Source of the DNA: Vibrio splendidus
GTDB taxonomy: Bacteria; Pseudomonadota; Gammaproteobacteria; Enterobacterales; Vibrionaceae
DNA: 64,000 nt
Direction: 5' to 3'
NCBI RefSeq assembly: GCF_001557875.1
Contig: NZ_LNRF01000009.1
Coordinates: 1 to 64,000 of the forward strand
The position numbers and the translations under genes are program-made. Under the pieces are notes generated by a model that saw nothing but the letters and a program-made list of their open reading frames with translations, had not been told where the DNA came from and did not search any database. Positions 19,293-27,626 of the stretch are shown here, in pieces. Position 1 is the stretch's first letter. The number at the start of each line of letters is the position of its first letter.

Positions 19293-19850
19293 TTACTTAG
19301 CAAAATTCACGATCGGGAAGCACGGGAAGAAACCGTTATCAGCACAGTTGATCAGGCCAACTTGTACACCTTCGATTTTGTTGGTTTTGTTGAAGATACC
19401 AACCTGAACCGTAGACACTTCTGAAAGGTTCGCTGCACCAACATCAACCATAGTGTTACCTTCTGAGTAGTTAACGAAACTCACGTTCGCACCTTTTACA
19501 TCATTGGTAATATTCACTGCACCAAGGTTAACACCCGTTGTTTTACCTGTATTCCAGTTAAAGAAGCCAAGTGAAGCACCGGTCATTTCTTGGTTCACTT
19601 TTGATGCACCGAAGATACCCAGGTTTACACCTGTTGTTGTTTGCGTCTCAGACATACCAACAACCGCGAGATCGACACCTTTAAGGTCGTTTACTTGTCC
19701 GTGAAGCAGAGCTAAACGTACACCGCCAACCGCATCTGAATCAGGTGCGTTGAAGCCGTTAATCGTTGAAAACATAACTGGCGATGAAGCAAATGCCGCA
19801 GGTGCCATTACTGCTGCCGACACAGCAAGTACTGAAAGTAGTTTTTTCAT
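19293..19850 (-). CDS. VC2662-family secreted repeat protein
   Basis: The 185-aa product starts with a signal peptide (MKKLLSVLAVSAAVMAPAAFA). The rest consists of about seven tandem repeats of 17-19 residues built on the pattern G-V-N-L-G-x-x-x (GVDLAVVG, GVNLGIFG, GASLGFFN, GVNLGAVN, GANVSFVN, GVQVGLIN), the layout of a short beta-solenoid. It ends with two Cys (NCADNGFFPCFP). I recall the gene in this position being called VC2662-family in vibrios. Function is unknown. ATG 19850 is preferred over GTG 19865 because the signal peptide begins there. Confidence 0.75.
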   Translation of the reverse strand: MKKLLSVLAVSAAVMAPAAFASSPVMFSTINGFNAPDSDAVGGVRLALLHGQVNDLKGVDLAVVGMSETQTTTGVNLGIFGASKVNQEMTGASLGFFNWNTGKTTGVNLGAVNITNDVKGANVSFVNYSEGNTMVDVGAANLSEVSTVQVGIFNKTNKIEGVQVGLINCADNGFFPCFPIVNFAK

Positions 19851-20000
19851 TGGGGGAGTCTCCACTGACTTATTGTTGACTTGATTAATCCATTTTCAAT
19901 CAAGTATTTATTATCCTTTATTCAACAGCTATCCATGTTAAATCAATGTCATAACTGTACTGTTGAATATAAGCCGCTAAATCATAAAGAGCAATGGTTA

Positions 20001-20045
20001 AGAGCAGATGCGGGATTCGAGTGACGAGATGCGAAGAGCAAAGAG
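20001..20045 (+). repeat. forward 43-bp-family repeat unit
   Basis: One unit, AGAGCAGATGCGGGATTCG and on to GCGAAGAGC, sits just beyond the 3' end of the four-helix protein gene. Inverted copies lie on that gene's other side (20521-20641). Confidence 0.85.
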
Positions 20046-20054
20046 CAAAGAAGT

Positions 20055-20396
20055 CTACTGTTCTAGTGATTTGATTAAGGCTCCAAGCATTCGTGAGATT
20101 TGAAGTGCTTCAGATTGCCATTGCTCCCCTGCCTCATTGGAAATGAATCCAACTTCAGAGCCTATGTCTGCTTGAGTTGCAAACTCACCGATGGAGCCCT
20201 TTGCGATTGCAAAGAAGTGTTTACGCTCTTTAAGAGACTTTCTCTCACAGCCTTCAGCGATATTGCTAGGTACAGATAAAGCACTGCGAGTAATCTGATC
20301 TTTGAAGCCATAATCACGACAATAGCCTACCTCCCGGTAAACAAAGATCGACAACAGACGACTGCGCTGCCAAACATCAAGTTTTCTATAAAGCAC
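20055..20396 (-). CDS. four-helix bundle protein, S23/IVS family
   Basis: This 113-aa protein belongs to the S23 family found in 23S rRNA intervening sequences and elsewhere in genomes. The amino-terminal KLDVWQRS is diagnostic, as are FKDQITRSALSVPSNIAEG and the later KGSIGEFATQADIG. It is predicted all-helical. Relatives act as accessory proteins (Avd) in diversity-generating retroelements, but no reverse transcriptase or template repeat is nearby. The gene stands alone between oppositely oriented repeat arrays, which suggests arrival as a small mobile unit. Function is unknown. Confidence 0.85.
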   Translation of the reverse strand: MLYRKLDVWQRSRLLSIFVYREVGYCRDYGFKDQITRSALSVPSNIAEGCERKSLKERKHFFAIAKGSIGEFATQADIGSEVGFISNEAGEQWQSEALQISRMLGALIKSLEQ

Positions 20397-20520
20397 AATT
20401 TCTACCTAAAGACCGAAAACCTAATCATCTCAAAAGTACCCCATTGAAAAGAACCGAAAAAGAACCAAAGTTCAGGACTTCTATCCTTTCATCTTTTCTA
20501 ATCTCATACCTACTCTAAAT
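20397..20520. other. gene-free spacer upstream of the S23-type gene
   Basis: I see no gene or clear regulatory structure. Two near-copies of an AAAAGAACCGAAAAAGAACC motif lie at 20445-20470. The flanking repeats occupy the rest of the 20397-20721 interval. Confidence 0.5.
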
Positions 20521-20641
20521 TCTTTTCGTAACCCGATAACCCAAATCTGCCTTTCAAGCTCTTCGCATCCCGTTTACCCGAATCCCGTATCTGCCTTCAA
20601 GCTCTTCGCATCCCGATTACTCGAATCTCGTATCTGCTCTT
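20521..20641 (-). repeat. three inverted copies of the 43-bp-family repeat
   Basis: Three minus-strand units at about 43-44 bp spacing end directly before the groEL terminator. The text CAAGCTCTTCGCATCCCG recurs in the last two. Confidence 0.85.
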
Positions 20642-20654
20642 TAAAAAACAAAAA

Positions 20655-20672
20655 CGGAGACCAAGGTCTCCG
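20655..20672 (-). terminator. terminator of groESL
   Basis: The stem CGGAGACC / GGTCTCCG has a 2-base loop. On the minus strand it is followed by TTTTTGTTTTTTA. It lies about 50 bp past groEL. Confidence 0.9.
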
Positions 20673-20721
20673 CTTTTAAAGCTTATGTATAGCTTTCTCT
20701 GTTACGAGAAAGGGGGGATGA

Positions 20722-22368
20722 TTACATCATACCGCCCATGCCACCCATACCGCCCATGCCACCCATATCAGGCATAGCAGCAGACGCATCTTGAGGTTTG
20801 TCTGTGATCATCGCTTCTGTCGTGATCATAAGACCAGCAACTGATGCTGCGAACTGTAGTGCGCTGCGAGTCACCTTAGTTGGATCCAGGATACCCATCG
20901 CAATCATGTCGCCGTATTCGCCAGTAGCCGCGTTATAACCGTAGTTACCTTCGCCAGCACGAACGTTGTTAGCAACCACTGATTCTTCATCACCTGCGTT
21001 CTTAGTGATTTGACGAATCGGTGCTTCCATTGCACGTAGTGCAACACGGATACCTACGTTTTGCTCTTCGTTGTCGCCTTCAAGGCCAGCAACTTTAGAT
21101 GCCGCGCGGATAAGTGCAACACCACCACCAGCAACCACACCTTCTTCAACAGCAGCGCGAGTTGCGTGAAGTGCATCTTCAACGCGGTCTTTCTTCTCTT
21201 TCATCTCAACTTCAGTCGCAGCGCCAACCTTAATTACTGCAACACCGCCAGCTAGTTTCGCTACGCGCTCTTGAAGTTTCTCTTTGTCGTAGTCAGACGT
21301 CGCATCTTCGATTTGTTGACGGATTTGAGAAACACGACCTTGGATCATTGTCTCTTCACCCGCACCATCGATGATGGTTGAGTTTTCTTTAGTGATAGTA
21401 ATACGCTTAGCTTGACCTAGGTCTTCTAGCGTTACTTTCTCAAGGTCTAGACCGATCTCTTCAGAGATAACCGTACCGCCCGTTAGGATAGCGATATCTT
21501 GAAGCATTGCTTTACGACGGTCACCGAAACCAGGGGCTTTAACCGCCGCCACTTTCACGATGCCGCGCATGTTGTTCACAACTAGAGTCGCTAGCGCTTC
21601 GCCTTCTACATCTTCAGCGATGATAAGAAGTGGACGAGATGCCTTAGCAACCGCTTCTAGAGTCGGAAGAAGTTCACGGATGTTTGAAACTTTCTTGTCG
21701 ATAAGAAGGATGAATGGGCTTTCTAGATCAACAGAACCTGCTTCTTGGTTGTTGATGAAGTAAGGAGATAGGTAACCGCGGTCGAACTGCATACCTTCAA
21801 CTACGTCTAGCTCGTCTTGCAGAGCCTGACCTTCTTCAACTGTGATAACGCCATCACGACCTACTTTTTCCATCGCTTCAGCAATGATGTTACCTACTGT
21901 CGCGTCAGAGTTCGCAGAGATAGTACCTACTTGCGCGATAGCTTTGGTATCTGCACATGGAACAGAAAGGCCTTTTAGCTCTTCAACTGCTGCGATAACC
22001 GCTTTGTCGATGCCACGCTTAAGATCCATTGGGTTCATGCCAGCAGCAACGGCTTTTAGGCCTTCAGTGATGATTGCTTGAGCAAGAACGGTTGCTGTCG
22101 TTGTACCGTCGCCCGCCGCGTCATTCGCTTGCGAAGCCACTTCTTTAACCATTTGTGCGCCCATGTTTTGGAACTTGTCTTCAAGTTCGATTTCACGTGC
22201 AACAGAAACACCATCTTTAGTGATCGTTGGTGCGCCAAATGATTTGTCTAGAACAACGTTACGGCCTTTAGGACCTAGCGTTACTTTTACCGCGTCAGCC
22301 AGAACGTTTACACCTTCTAGCATTTTAATACGTGCGTCGTTACCAAATTTAACGTCTTTAGCAGCCAT
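20722..22368 (-). CDS. groEL: chaperonin GroEL (60 kDa)
   Basis: GroEL forms the double-ring ATP-driven folding chamber. The 548-aa length is normal. The amino-terminus MAAKDVKFGNDARIKML, the ATPase segment GDGTTTATVLAQ and the methionine/glycine tail (GGMGGMGGMGGMM) are all present. It is downstream of groES with a 51-bp gap, under the heat-shock-like promoter at 22777. Vibrios often carry a second groEL; this synteny, next to frd/efp and gpmI, suggests the main copy. Confidence 0.98.
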   Translation of the reverse strand: MAAKDVKFGNDARIKMLEGVNVLADAVKVTLGPKGRNVVLDKSFGAPTITKDGVSVAREIELEDKFQNMGAQMVKEVASQANDAAGDGTTTATVLAQAIITEGLKAVAAGMNPMDLKRGIDKAVIAAVEELKGLSVPCADTKAIAQVGTISANSDATVGNIIAEAMEKVGRDGVITVEEGQALQDELDVVEGMQFDRGYLSPYFINNQEAGSVDLESPFILLIDKKVSNIRELLPTLEAVAKASRPLLIIAEDVEGEALATLVVNNMRGIVKVAAVKAPGFGDRRKAMLQDIAILTGGTVISEEIGLDLEKVTLEDLGQAKRITITKENSTIIDGAGEETMIQGRVSQIRQQIEDATSDYDKEKLQERVAKLAGGVAVIKVGAATEVEMKEKKDRVEDALHATRAAVEEGVVAGGGVALIRAASKVAGLEGDNEEQNVGIRVALRAMEAPIRQITKNAGDEESVVANNVRAGEGNYGYNAATGEYGDMIAMGILDPTKVTRSALQFAASVAGLMITTEAMITDKPQDASAAMPDMGGMGGMGGMGGMM

Positions 22369-22419
22369 CTTTATTTCCTTTAAATTCTTTATTCAGTCAG
22401 TTCAGGTTTATGGGTCGGA

Positions 22420-22710
22420 TTACTCAACGATCGCCATGATGTCGTTTTCAGACATGATCAGAACTTCTTTGCCGTCGATTTTTTCAGACTTAGTGCCGTA
22501 GCCTTCAGCGAAGATAACAGTGTCGCCAACTTTAACGTCCAATGGTTGTACTGAACCGTTTTCTAGAATGCGGCCTTTGCCAACAGCTAGAATTGTACCG
22601 CGAGTTGATTTTTCAGCGGCAGAACCAGTTAGAACGATGCCACCAGCAGATTTAGATTCAACTTCTTGGCGCTCAACGATAACTCGGTCGTGTAGAGGAC
22701 GGATATTCAT
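22420..22710 (-). CDS. groES: co-chaperonin GroES (10 kDa)
   Basis: GroES is the 96-aa lid of the GroEL chamber. It begins MNIRPLHDRVIVERQEVESKS. The mobile loop (SAGGIVLTGSAAEKSTRG) and the roof segment are intact. CAGGAG precedes the ATG by about 8 bp. It is first in the operon with groEL. Confidence 0.98.
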   Translation of the reverse strand: MNIRPLHDRVIVERQEVESKSAGGIVLTGSAAEKSTRGTILAVGKGRILENGSVQPLDVKVGDTVIFAEGYGTKSEKIDGKEVLIMSENDIMAIVE

Positions 22711-22776
22711 CGGTCAGATCTCCTGATAATTTCCATTTAATTTGATAGTTGCCACGATTGGCATGGGGTTAAAGAG

Positions 22777-22805
22777 TATGTTGGGGCGATGTGGAAGAAC
22801 CCAAG
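22777..22805 (-). promoter_or_regulatory. sigma32-like promoter of groESL
   Basis: On the minus strand a CTTGGGT element is followed after 12 bp by CCCCAACATA. This approximates the sigma32 pattern CTTGAAA ... CCCCAT-T. It lies about 65-95 bp before groES. The tandem repeat array at 22835 begins only 30 bp upstream of it. Confidence 0.6.
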
Positions 22806-22834
22806 GGGGAAAAGAAAAAATTGTGATCTAAGGG

Positions 22835-23087
22835 GCAGATACGGGATGCGAGTGAACGAGTAACGAAGAACTTAAGAGCAGTTGCGGGATGCAAGTGAAC
22901 GAGTAGCGAAGAGCTTAAGAGCAGTTGCGGGATGCGAGTGAACGAGTAGCGAAGAACTTAAGAGCAGTTGCGGGATGCGAGTGAACGAGTAGCGAAGAAC
23001 TTAAGAGCAGTTGCGGGATGCGAGTGAACGAGTAGCGAAGAACTTAAGAGCAGTTGCGGGATGCGAGTGAACGAGTAGCGAAGAGAG
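22835..23087 (+). repeat. six-copy tandem array of the 43-bp repeat
   Basis: Six head-to-tail units begin at 22835, 22878, 22921, 22964, 23007 and 23050, exactly 43 bp apart. Units 3 to 6 are almost identical (GCAGTTGCGGGATGCGAGTG then AACGAGTAGCGAAGAACTTA). The first unit is the most diverged. The high identity points to recent expansion by slippage or unequal crossing-over. Confidence 0.95.
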
Positions 23088-23118
23088 GAAGACAAGAGAA
23101 TCGCCTTCTTTTGTTTTT

Positions 23119-23240
23119 GCCTTTCATATCTCGAATCCCGTTCCCCCTACCTAACTCTTTGTATCAGCTCTTCAAGCTCTTCGTACCTGCTCTTCCCGCT
23201 CTTCGTATCCCGATTACTCGCATCTCGCATCTGCTTTTAA
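23119..23240 (-). repeat. inverted copies of the 43-bp-family repeat
   Basis: About three degenerate minus-strand units (CTCTTCGTATCCCGATTACT and relatives) face the six-copy forward array. The pair could form a very large hairpin. They lie just upstream of the MATE gene. Confidence 0.8.
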
Positions 23241-23307
23241 AACTCGTTTCTTCCCTTCCCGCCCACATCTGTTTATCCTACGCTTTTGGTTTCTATCGGC
23301 GTTTTAC

Positions 23308-24651
23308 ATGCAAGATAAGCACGGGCTATTAACCGCCCCTATTGAGAGTACATTACGTACCATGACCATACCGACCATATTCGGTATGGTGGCGATCTTG
23401 ATGTTTAATCTCGTCGATACCTTCTTTATCTCATTACTGGGTACTCAAGCCCTTGCAGCGGTGAGCTTCACCTTCCCTATCACCTTTGCTATCAACTGCA
23501 TCACCATGGGGATTGGCATCGGCCTTTCGACCTGTATTGGACGCTTGCTTGGTCAAGGTTGCGCACAAAATGCGGCTCGCTTTACTTGTCACGGTTTATT
23601 ACTTGCGGTGCTTCTTGTTGGTTTTGCATCAACAATGGGGCTCGTAACGCTAGAGCCTATGTTTACTTTGTTAGGCGCTGAACCTGAGTTACTGCCACTG
23701 ATATCCGAATACATGACAGTCTGGTATTTAGCCATTCCACTACTTGTTATTCCAATGGCAGGCAATAGCGCAATACGAGCCAGTGGCGATACCAAAACAC
23801 CCGCCAAGATCATGATGCTGGCAGGCCTGATTAACGGCATACTCGACCCGCTGCTGATCTTCGGTTACGGGCCTTTTCCTGAGCTAGGGATTCAAGGTGC
23901 AGCCATTGCTAGCGGATTCAGTTGGTTTGGTGCGTTGGGTGGCTCACTGTATGTATTGATGGTGCGAGAAAAACTGCTTGCTCCGCCTAAGCTAAAAAAC
24001 ATCATTGATGACTGGAAACAGATCTTAACCATTGGCACACCCGCCGCCCTTTCCAATGCCCTCAATCCACTTGCTGGCGCCATTATCATGATGATGTTGG
24101 CTAAACAAGGAACCGAAGCCGTGGCGGCTTACGGAGCAGCCCAGCGTATTGAGTCGATTTTGATCATCGTGTTGATGTCTCTGACCTCGGCACTTACGCC
24201 TTTTATGGCGCAGAACTTTGGCGCAAACAACCCTCAACGCAGCTTTAAGGCACTGTTTCTCAGTATGCGTTTTGCTGTGATGTTCCAAGGTTTGATTTTC
24301 TTAATGATGGTGCCGCTAAGCATTCCTTTAGCCGCCCTGTTCTCTCAAGAAGAATCCGTACGAGGTATTTTGTGGCATTACTTGTTAGTTGTCCCATTTA
24401 GCTACGGATTTCAAGGTATTGTCATGATGCTAATCAGTGCGATGAATGCGATGCATCAACCGCTCAAAGCCTTTCAATGGAGCTTCATGCGTCTGTTTGT
24501 ATTTACCTTGCCGTTTGCTTGGGTAGGTAGCCAAATCGATGGCGTCGAAGGGCTGTTTATCGGCTTAGCCTTGGGGAACATCATGGGTGGTATTTCAGGG
24601 TATTGCTTTGCGCTTCGTGTTAGAGCAAGAGCAGATGCGGGATGCGAGTAA
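23308..24651 (+). CDS. MATE family efflux transporter
   Basis: This 447-aa inner-membrane antiporter has about 12 helices in two homologous halves. Typical motifs are the amino-terminal PTIFGMVAILMFNLVDTFFIS, GIGIGLSTCIGRLLGQG, and the mid-protein ILDPLLIFGYGPFPELGIQGAA. The family exports cationic drugs and metabolites with sodium or protons; the substrate is not inferable. Oddly, its last residues (about RADAGCE and the stop) are encoded by a copy of the intergenic repeat, so the natural carboxy-terminus has probably been replaced. Confidence 0.92.
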   Translation: MQDKHGLLTAPIESTLRTMTIPTIFGMVAILMFNLVDTFFISLLGTQALAAVSFTFPITFAINCITMGIGIGLSTCIGRLLGQGCAQNAARFTCHGLLLAVLLVGFASTMGLVTLEPMFTLLGAEPELLPLISEYMTVWYLAIPLLVIPMAGNSAIRASGDTKTPAKIMMLAGLINGILDPLLIFGYGPFPELGIQGAAIASGFSWFGALGGSLYVLMVREKLLAPPKLKNIIDDWKQILTIGTPAALSNALNPLAGAIIMMMLAKQGTEAVAAYGAAQRIESILIIVLMSLTSALTPFMAQNFGANNPQRSFKALFLSMRFAVMFQGLIFLMMVPLSIPLAALFSQEESVRGILWHYLLVVPFSYGFQGIVMMLISAMNAMHQPLKAFQWSFMRLFVFTLPFAWVGSQIDGVEGLFIGLALGNIMGGISGYCFALRVRARADAGCE

Positions 24652-24700
24652 GCCCTTAAGCTCTTCGAATCTCGTTTACGCGCATCTCGCATCTATACTC
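24626..24700. repeat. forward/inverted pair of 43-bp-family units
   Basis: A forward unit (GAGCAGATGCGGGATGCGAG) and an inverted one (CTCTTCGAATCTCG ... CGCATCTCGCATCT) stand directly face to face. Together they form a long imperfect hairpin. The forward unit contains the MATE stop codon. Confidence 0.85.
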
Positions 24701-24712
24701 AAATTCCAGATA

Positions 24713-24744
24713 CAAAAAAACGGCCACACTCGCGTGCAGCCGTT
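24713..24744 (-). terminator. terminator of gpmI
   Basis: On the minus strand, the stem AACGGC ... GCCGTT (with further internal pairing of GCAC and GTGT) is followed by a run of T. It lies 25 bp past the gpmI stop. Confidence 0.85.
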
Positions 24745-24768
24745 CTAGTATTCGATGAAAGTTAAAAA

Positions 24769-26301
24769 CTACTTAACGATTACGTCACCTGACATCTCAG
24801 CCGGGATTGCGATACCAGATAGAGAAAGCATCGTTGGTGCTAGGTCAGACAGTTTACCGCCTTCTTTGAACTCAACGTCTTTGCTGCCCACGTAGATAAG
24901 TGGCACTGGTAGGTTAGTGTGCGCTGTGTGGATGCCGCCCGTTTCTGGGTTTACCATCATTTCCGCGTTACCATGGTCCGCTGTGATAAGCAGTTGGCCA
25001 TCGGCTTCTTTGATTGCTTCAACCACTTTGCCAAGACATTCGTCTAGCGACTCTACCGCTTTAACCGCTGCATCGTAAACGCCAGTGTGGCCAACCATGT
25101 CACAGTTAGGGAAGTTACAAACGATAGCGTCGTATTTGCCGCCTTTGATTGCTGCAACAAGCTTTTCAGTTAGCTCTGGTGCGCTCATTTCTGGCTGCAG
25201 GTCATACGTTGCTACTTTTGGAGAAGCAACAAGCTGACGCTCTTCGCCTTCAAACTCGTCTTCTTTACCGCCGTTGAAGAAGAACGTTACGTGCGCGTAT
25301 TTCTCTGTTTCAGAGATACGTAGCTGCGTTTTGCCTTCTTTCGATAGCCATTCACCGTAAGTGTTCTCTAGAGAAGCCGGTGGGAATGCACATAGAAGCG
25401 GGATGTCTGCTGCGTATTGAGTCAGCATCACGAAATCGATCGCTGGGAATACGTTACGAGCAAAGCCGTCGAAATCAGGAACGAATGCACGTGTGATTTC
25501 ACGCGCACGGTCAGCACGGTAGTTCATGAAGATAACCGCATCGCCATCAACGATAGCGGCAGACTCTTCGCCTTCCGCTTTAATTTCAGTCGCTTTAACG
25601 AACTCATCGTTTTCGTCACGAGCGTAAGCCGCTTCTAGGCCAGCTACTGCTGTGTCGAATGTGAACTCAGCTTTTGCTTGAGTCAGCAGGTCGTAAGATT
25701 CTTGAACGCGATCCCAGTTGTTATCACGGTCCATTGCGTAGTAACGACCAATAAGCGAAGCCACACGGCCTTTGCCTAGCTTAGCGAACAACGCTTGGAA
25801 GCGTGCTAGTGTGTTTTCTGCGCTACGTGGCGGCGTATCACGGCCGTCTAGGAATGCGTGTAGGTAGATTTTCTCTGCGCCACGCTCTGCTGCCATTTCA
25901 ACAGCTGCGTAGATGTGATCTTCATGAGAGTGAACGCCACCTGGCGACATAAGACCCATGATGTGAACCGCTTTCTCTGCTTTTACTGCTTTGTCGATAG
26001 CGTTCACTAGCGTTTCAGTTTGGCCAAACTCGCCGTCTGAAATTGACTTAGTAATACGAGTAAGATCTTGATATACCACACGACCCGCACCGATGTTGGT
26101 GTGACCCACTTCAGAGTTACCCATTTGGCCATCAGGTAGGCCTACATCTAAGCCAGAAGCCGAGATTAGCGTGTTAGGTTGGTTAGCAATAAGACCGTCT
26201 AATACTGGTGTTTTAGCGTTCGCGATAGCGTTGTCTTGGTTGTCTTCACGGTAACCGTAACCGTCAAGGATCACTAGAGCCATTGGCTTCTTAGCTGACA
26301 T
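24769..26301 (-). CDS. gpmI: 2,3-bisphosphoglycerate-independent phosphoglycerate mutase
   Basis: GpmI (GpmM) interconverts 3- and 2-phosphoglycerate in glycolysis using two manganese ions. The 510-aa alkaline-phosphatase-fold protein shows VILDGYGYRE (metal Asp), QMGNSEVGHTNIG (the phosphorylated Ser), HAFLDGRDTPP, NFPNCDMVGHTG and TADHGNAE. ATG 26301 gives MSAKKPMALVILDG and has GAGG upstream; the start at 26319 would add six residues. It is transcribed away from the first polysaccharide locus. Confidence 0.97.
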   Translation of the reverse strand: MSAKKPMALVILDGYGYREDNQDNAIANAKTPVLDGLIANQPNTLISASGLDVGLPDGQMGNSEVGHTNIGAGRVVYQDLTRITKSISDGEFGQTETLVNAIDKAVKAEKAVHIMGLMSPGGVHSHEDHIYAAVEMAAERGAEKIYLHAFLDGRDTPPRSAENTLARFQALFAKLGKGRVASLIGRYYAMDRDNNWDRVQESYDLLTQAKAEFTFDTAVAGLEAAYARDENDEFVKATEIKAEGEESAAIVDGDAVIFMNYRADRAREITRAFVPDFDGFARNVFPAIDFVMLTQYAADIPLLCAFPPASLENTYGEWLSKEGKTQLRISETEKYAHVTFFFNGGKEDEFEGEERQLVASPKVATYDLQPEMSAPELTEKLVAAIKGGKYDAIVCNFPNCDMVGHTGVYDAAVKAVESLDECLGKVVEAIKEADGQLLITADHGNAEMMVNPETGGIHTAHTNLPVPLIYVGSKDVEFKEGGKLSDLAPTMLSLSGIAIPAEMSGDVIVK

Positions 26302-26622
26302 AGGACTGACCTCGTTCAATTCAAAATAAATCGGTATAAAAACAAATTAGCGTAATTTTACTACAGTTTACAGTCAAAACTGTAGTGGAAGATCAAGAAA
26401 GGGCGCAGGTAGGATGATCGAATGTGAAAAAAAGCGTCATTTTTTGTTTAAGGATTAATAATTACTTCATATGACACTGATTGAAATTGCTGAGTAAATC
26501 ATAATCAACAGCATGTACATTAAAGCACTTTTAACGTAAGATGCACGCAATTGAAAAGTCGCTATTGATATGTATACAACTTCGGCTAAATATCCCTTAA
26601 ACAATTATAAAGCAAACTTATA
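26302..26622. other. divergent intergenic region before the exopolysaccharide locus
   Basis: This 321-bp AT-rich gap must hold promoters for gpmI (left) and for the sugar transferase gene (right). I see no ops element, sigma54 box or CRP box in it. AACAATTATAAAGC just before 26623 lacks a strong ribosome binding site. Confidence 0.4.
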
Positions 26623-27624
26623 ATGAAAAACTCAGTTGCTCTAAAACAGACTCACACATCAGAACTTTCCGAAATAGCCATTGAAACAGAGTTAGACCAC
26701 CAAGCTCTACAAACTCTATCATCGGAAAGTAAATCTACACTTCACATATACGCACCTGAATCATGTTTAGATATTCTTCATTCTGTTTTAGCTCGACATG
26801 ACATTAAATACGATATCAATAACTACACCATCAGGGATTTTAAAGGTGAAACCTTGTGCCACTTTCAAAGTTTGAAGCTTGATGAAGAGCACCGCACATT
26901 TTTAATTGGAGCGACGGAACTTGGTGCTTGGGTTGAGCCACTAGTGAGCTACTTTGATAGAACGCTTGGTTATACTGAAACGGAACTGCTCCACAGCGGA
27001 TACTTTCTGCACCAAAAAGCCTTTTCAATTCTTTCAAACAAAAGACATGTCAACGAAAAGCGCTTTATCGATCTACTATTCGTTTTCATGATCGGTTTAA
27101 TTGCTATTCCTATCGGGCTTTTGACTGCTGCATTAATCAAACTTGAATCACCAGGCCCTGTCTTTTTTAAACAACGACGAACTGGTCAATACAATCAAGA
27201 GTTTGAAGTAATCAAATTCCGCTCAATGCGTAACGATGCAGAAAAGAATGGTGCTCAGTGGGCGACGAAGAATGATGCTCGAGTAACTAAAGTCGGTAAC
27301 TTTATTCGTAAGACACGTATTGATGAACTGCCACAGTTAATCAACGTATATAAAGGTGAGATGTCGATGGTAGGCCCACGTCCTGAACGTGAGGTGTTTA
27401 TTGAGGATCTAGAAAAGGAGATTCCATACTATCGTTTTCGCCATGCTGTAAAACCCGGAGTCACTGGGTTAGCTCAAGTTAAGTACCCATACGGCGCCTC
27501 TGTTGAAGACGCAGTTTGGAAGCATAAATTTGATATTTACTACATTAAGCACCAGAACTGGCGTATGGAATTGAAGATTCTATTCTTAACCGTTAAGACC
27601 GTTATTTTTGGAATGGGGAGATAG
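26623..27624 (+). CDS. initiating sugar transferase (polyprenol-P phosphoglycosyl transferase)
   Basis: The 333-aa protein starts polysaccharide repeat-unit synthesis by moving a sugar phosphate onto undecaprenyl phosphate. The first 140 residues are soluble and not the usual four-helix CoA-binding region. From about 143 a re-entrant hydrophobic hairpin (FIDLLFVFMIGLIAIPIG) leads into the bacterial sugar transferase domain: SPGPVFFKQRRTG, EVIKFRSM, TRIDELPQLINV, GEMSMVGPRPE and PGVTGLAQV. The catalytic Asp-Glu pair (DE in TRIDELP) is intact. It is the likely first enzyme of the Wzx/Wzy pathway. Confidence 0.92.
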   Translation: MKNSVALKQTHTSELSEIAIETELDHQALQTLSSESKSTLHIYAPESCLDILHSVLARHDIKYDINNYTIRDFKGETLCHFQSLKLDEEHRTFLIGATELGAWVEPLVSYFDRTLGYTETELLHSGYFLHQKAFSILSNKRHVNEKRFIDLLFVFMIGLIAIPIGLLTAALIKLESPGPVFFKQRRTGQYNQEFEVIKFRSMRNDAEKNGAQWATKNDARVTKVGNFIRKTRIDELPQLINVYKGEMSMVGPRPEREVFIEDLEKEIPYYRFRHAVKPGVTGLAQVKYPYGASVEDAVWKHKFDIYYIKHQNWRMELKILFLTVKTVIFGMGR

Positions 27625-27626
27625 AA

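Noticed and set aside
20055..20396. Diversity-generating retroelement accessory gene (Avd)
   Set aside because: No reverse transcriptase, template repeat or variable-repeat target gene is nearby.
22835..23087. CRISPR array
   Set aside because: The 43-bp period has no alternation of conserved repeat and unique spacer; the whole unit repeats, and no cas genes are present.
23054..23332. Plus-strand reading frame of 92 codons before the MATE gene
   Set aside because: It is made of repeat sequence and runs into the MATE start; an artefact of the 43-bp repeats.
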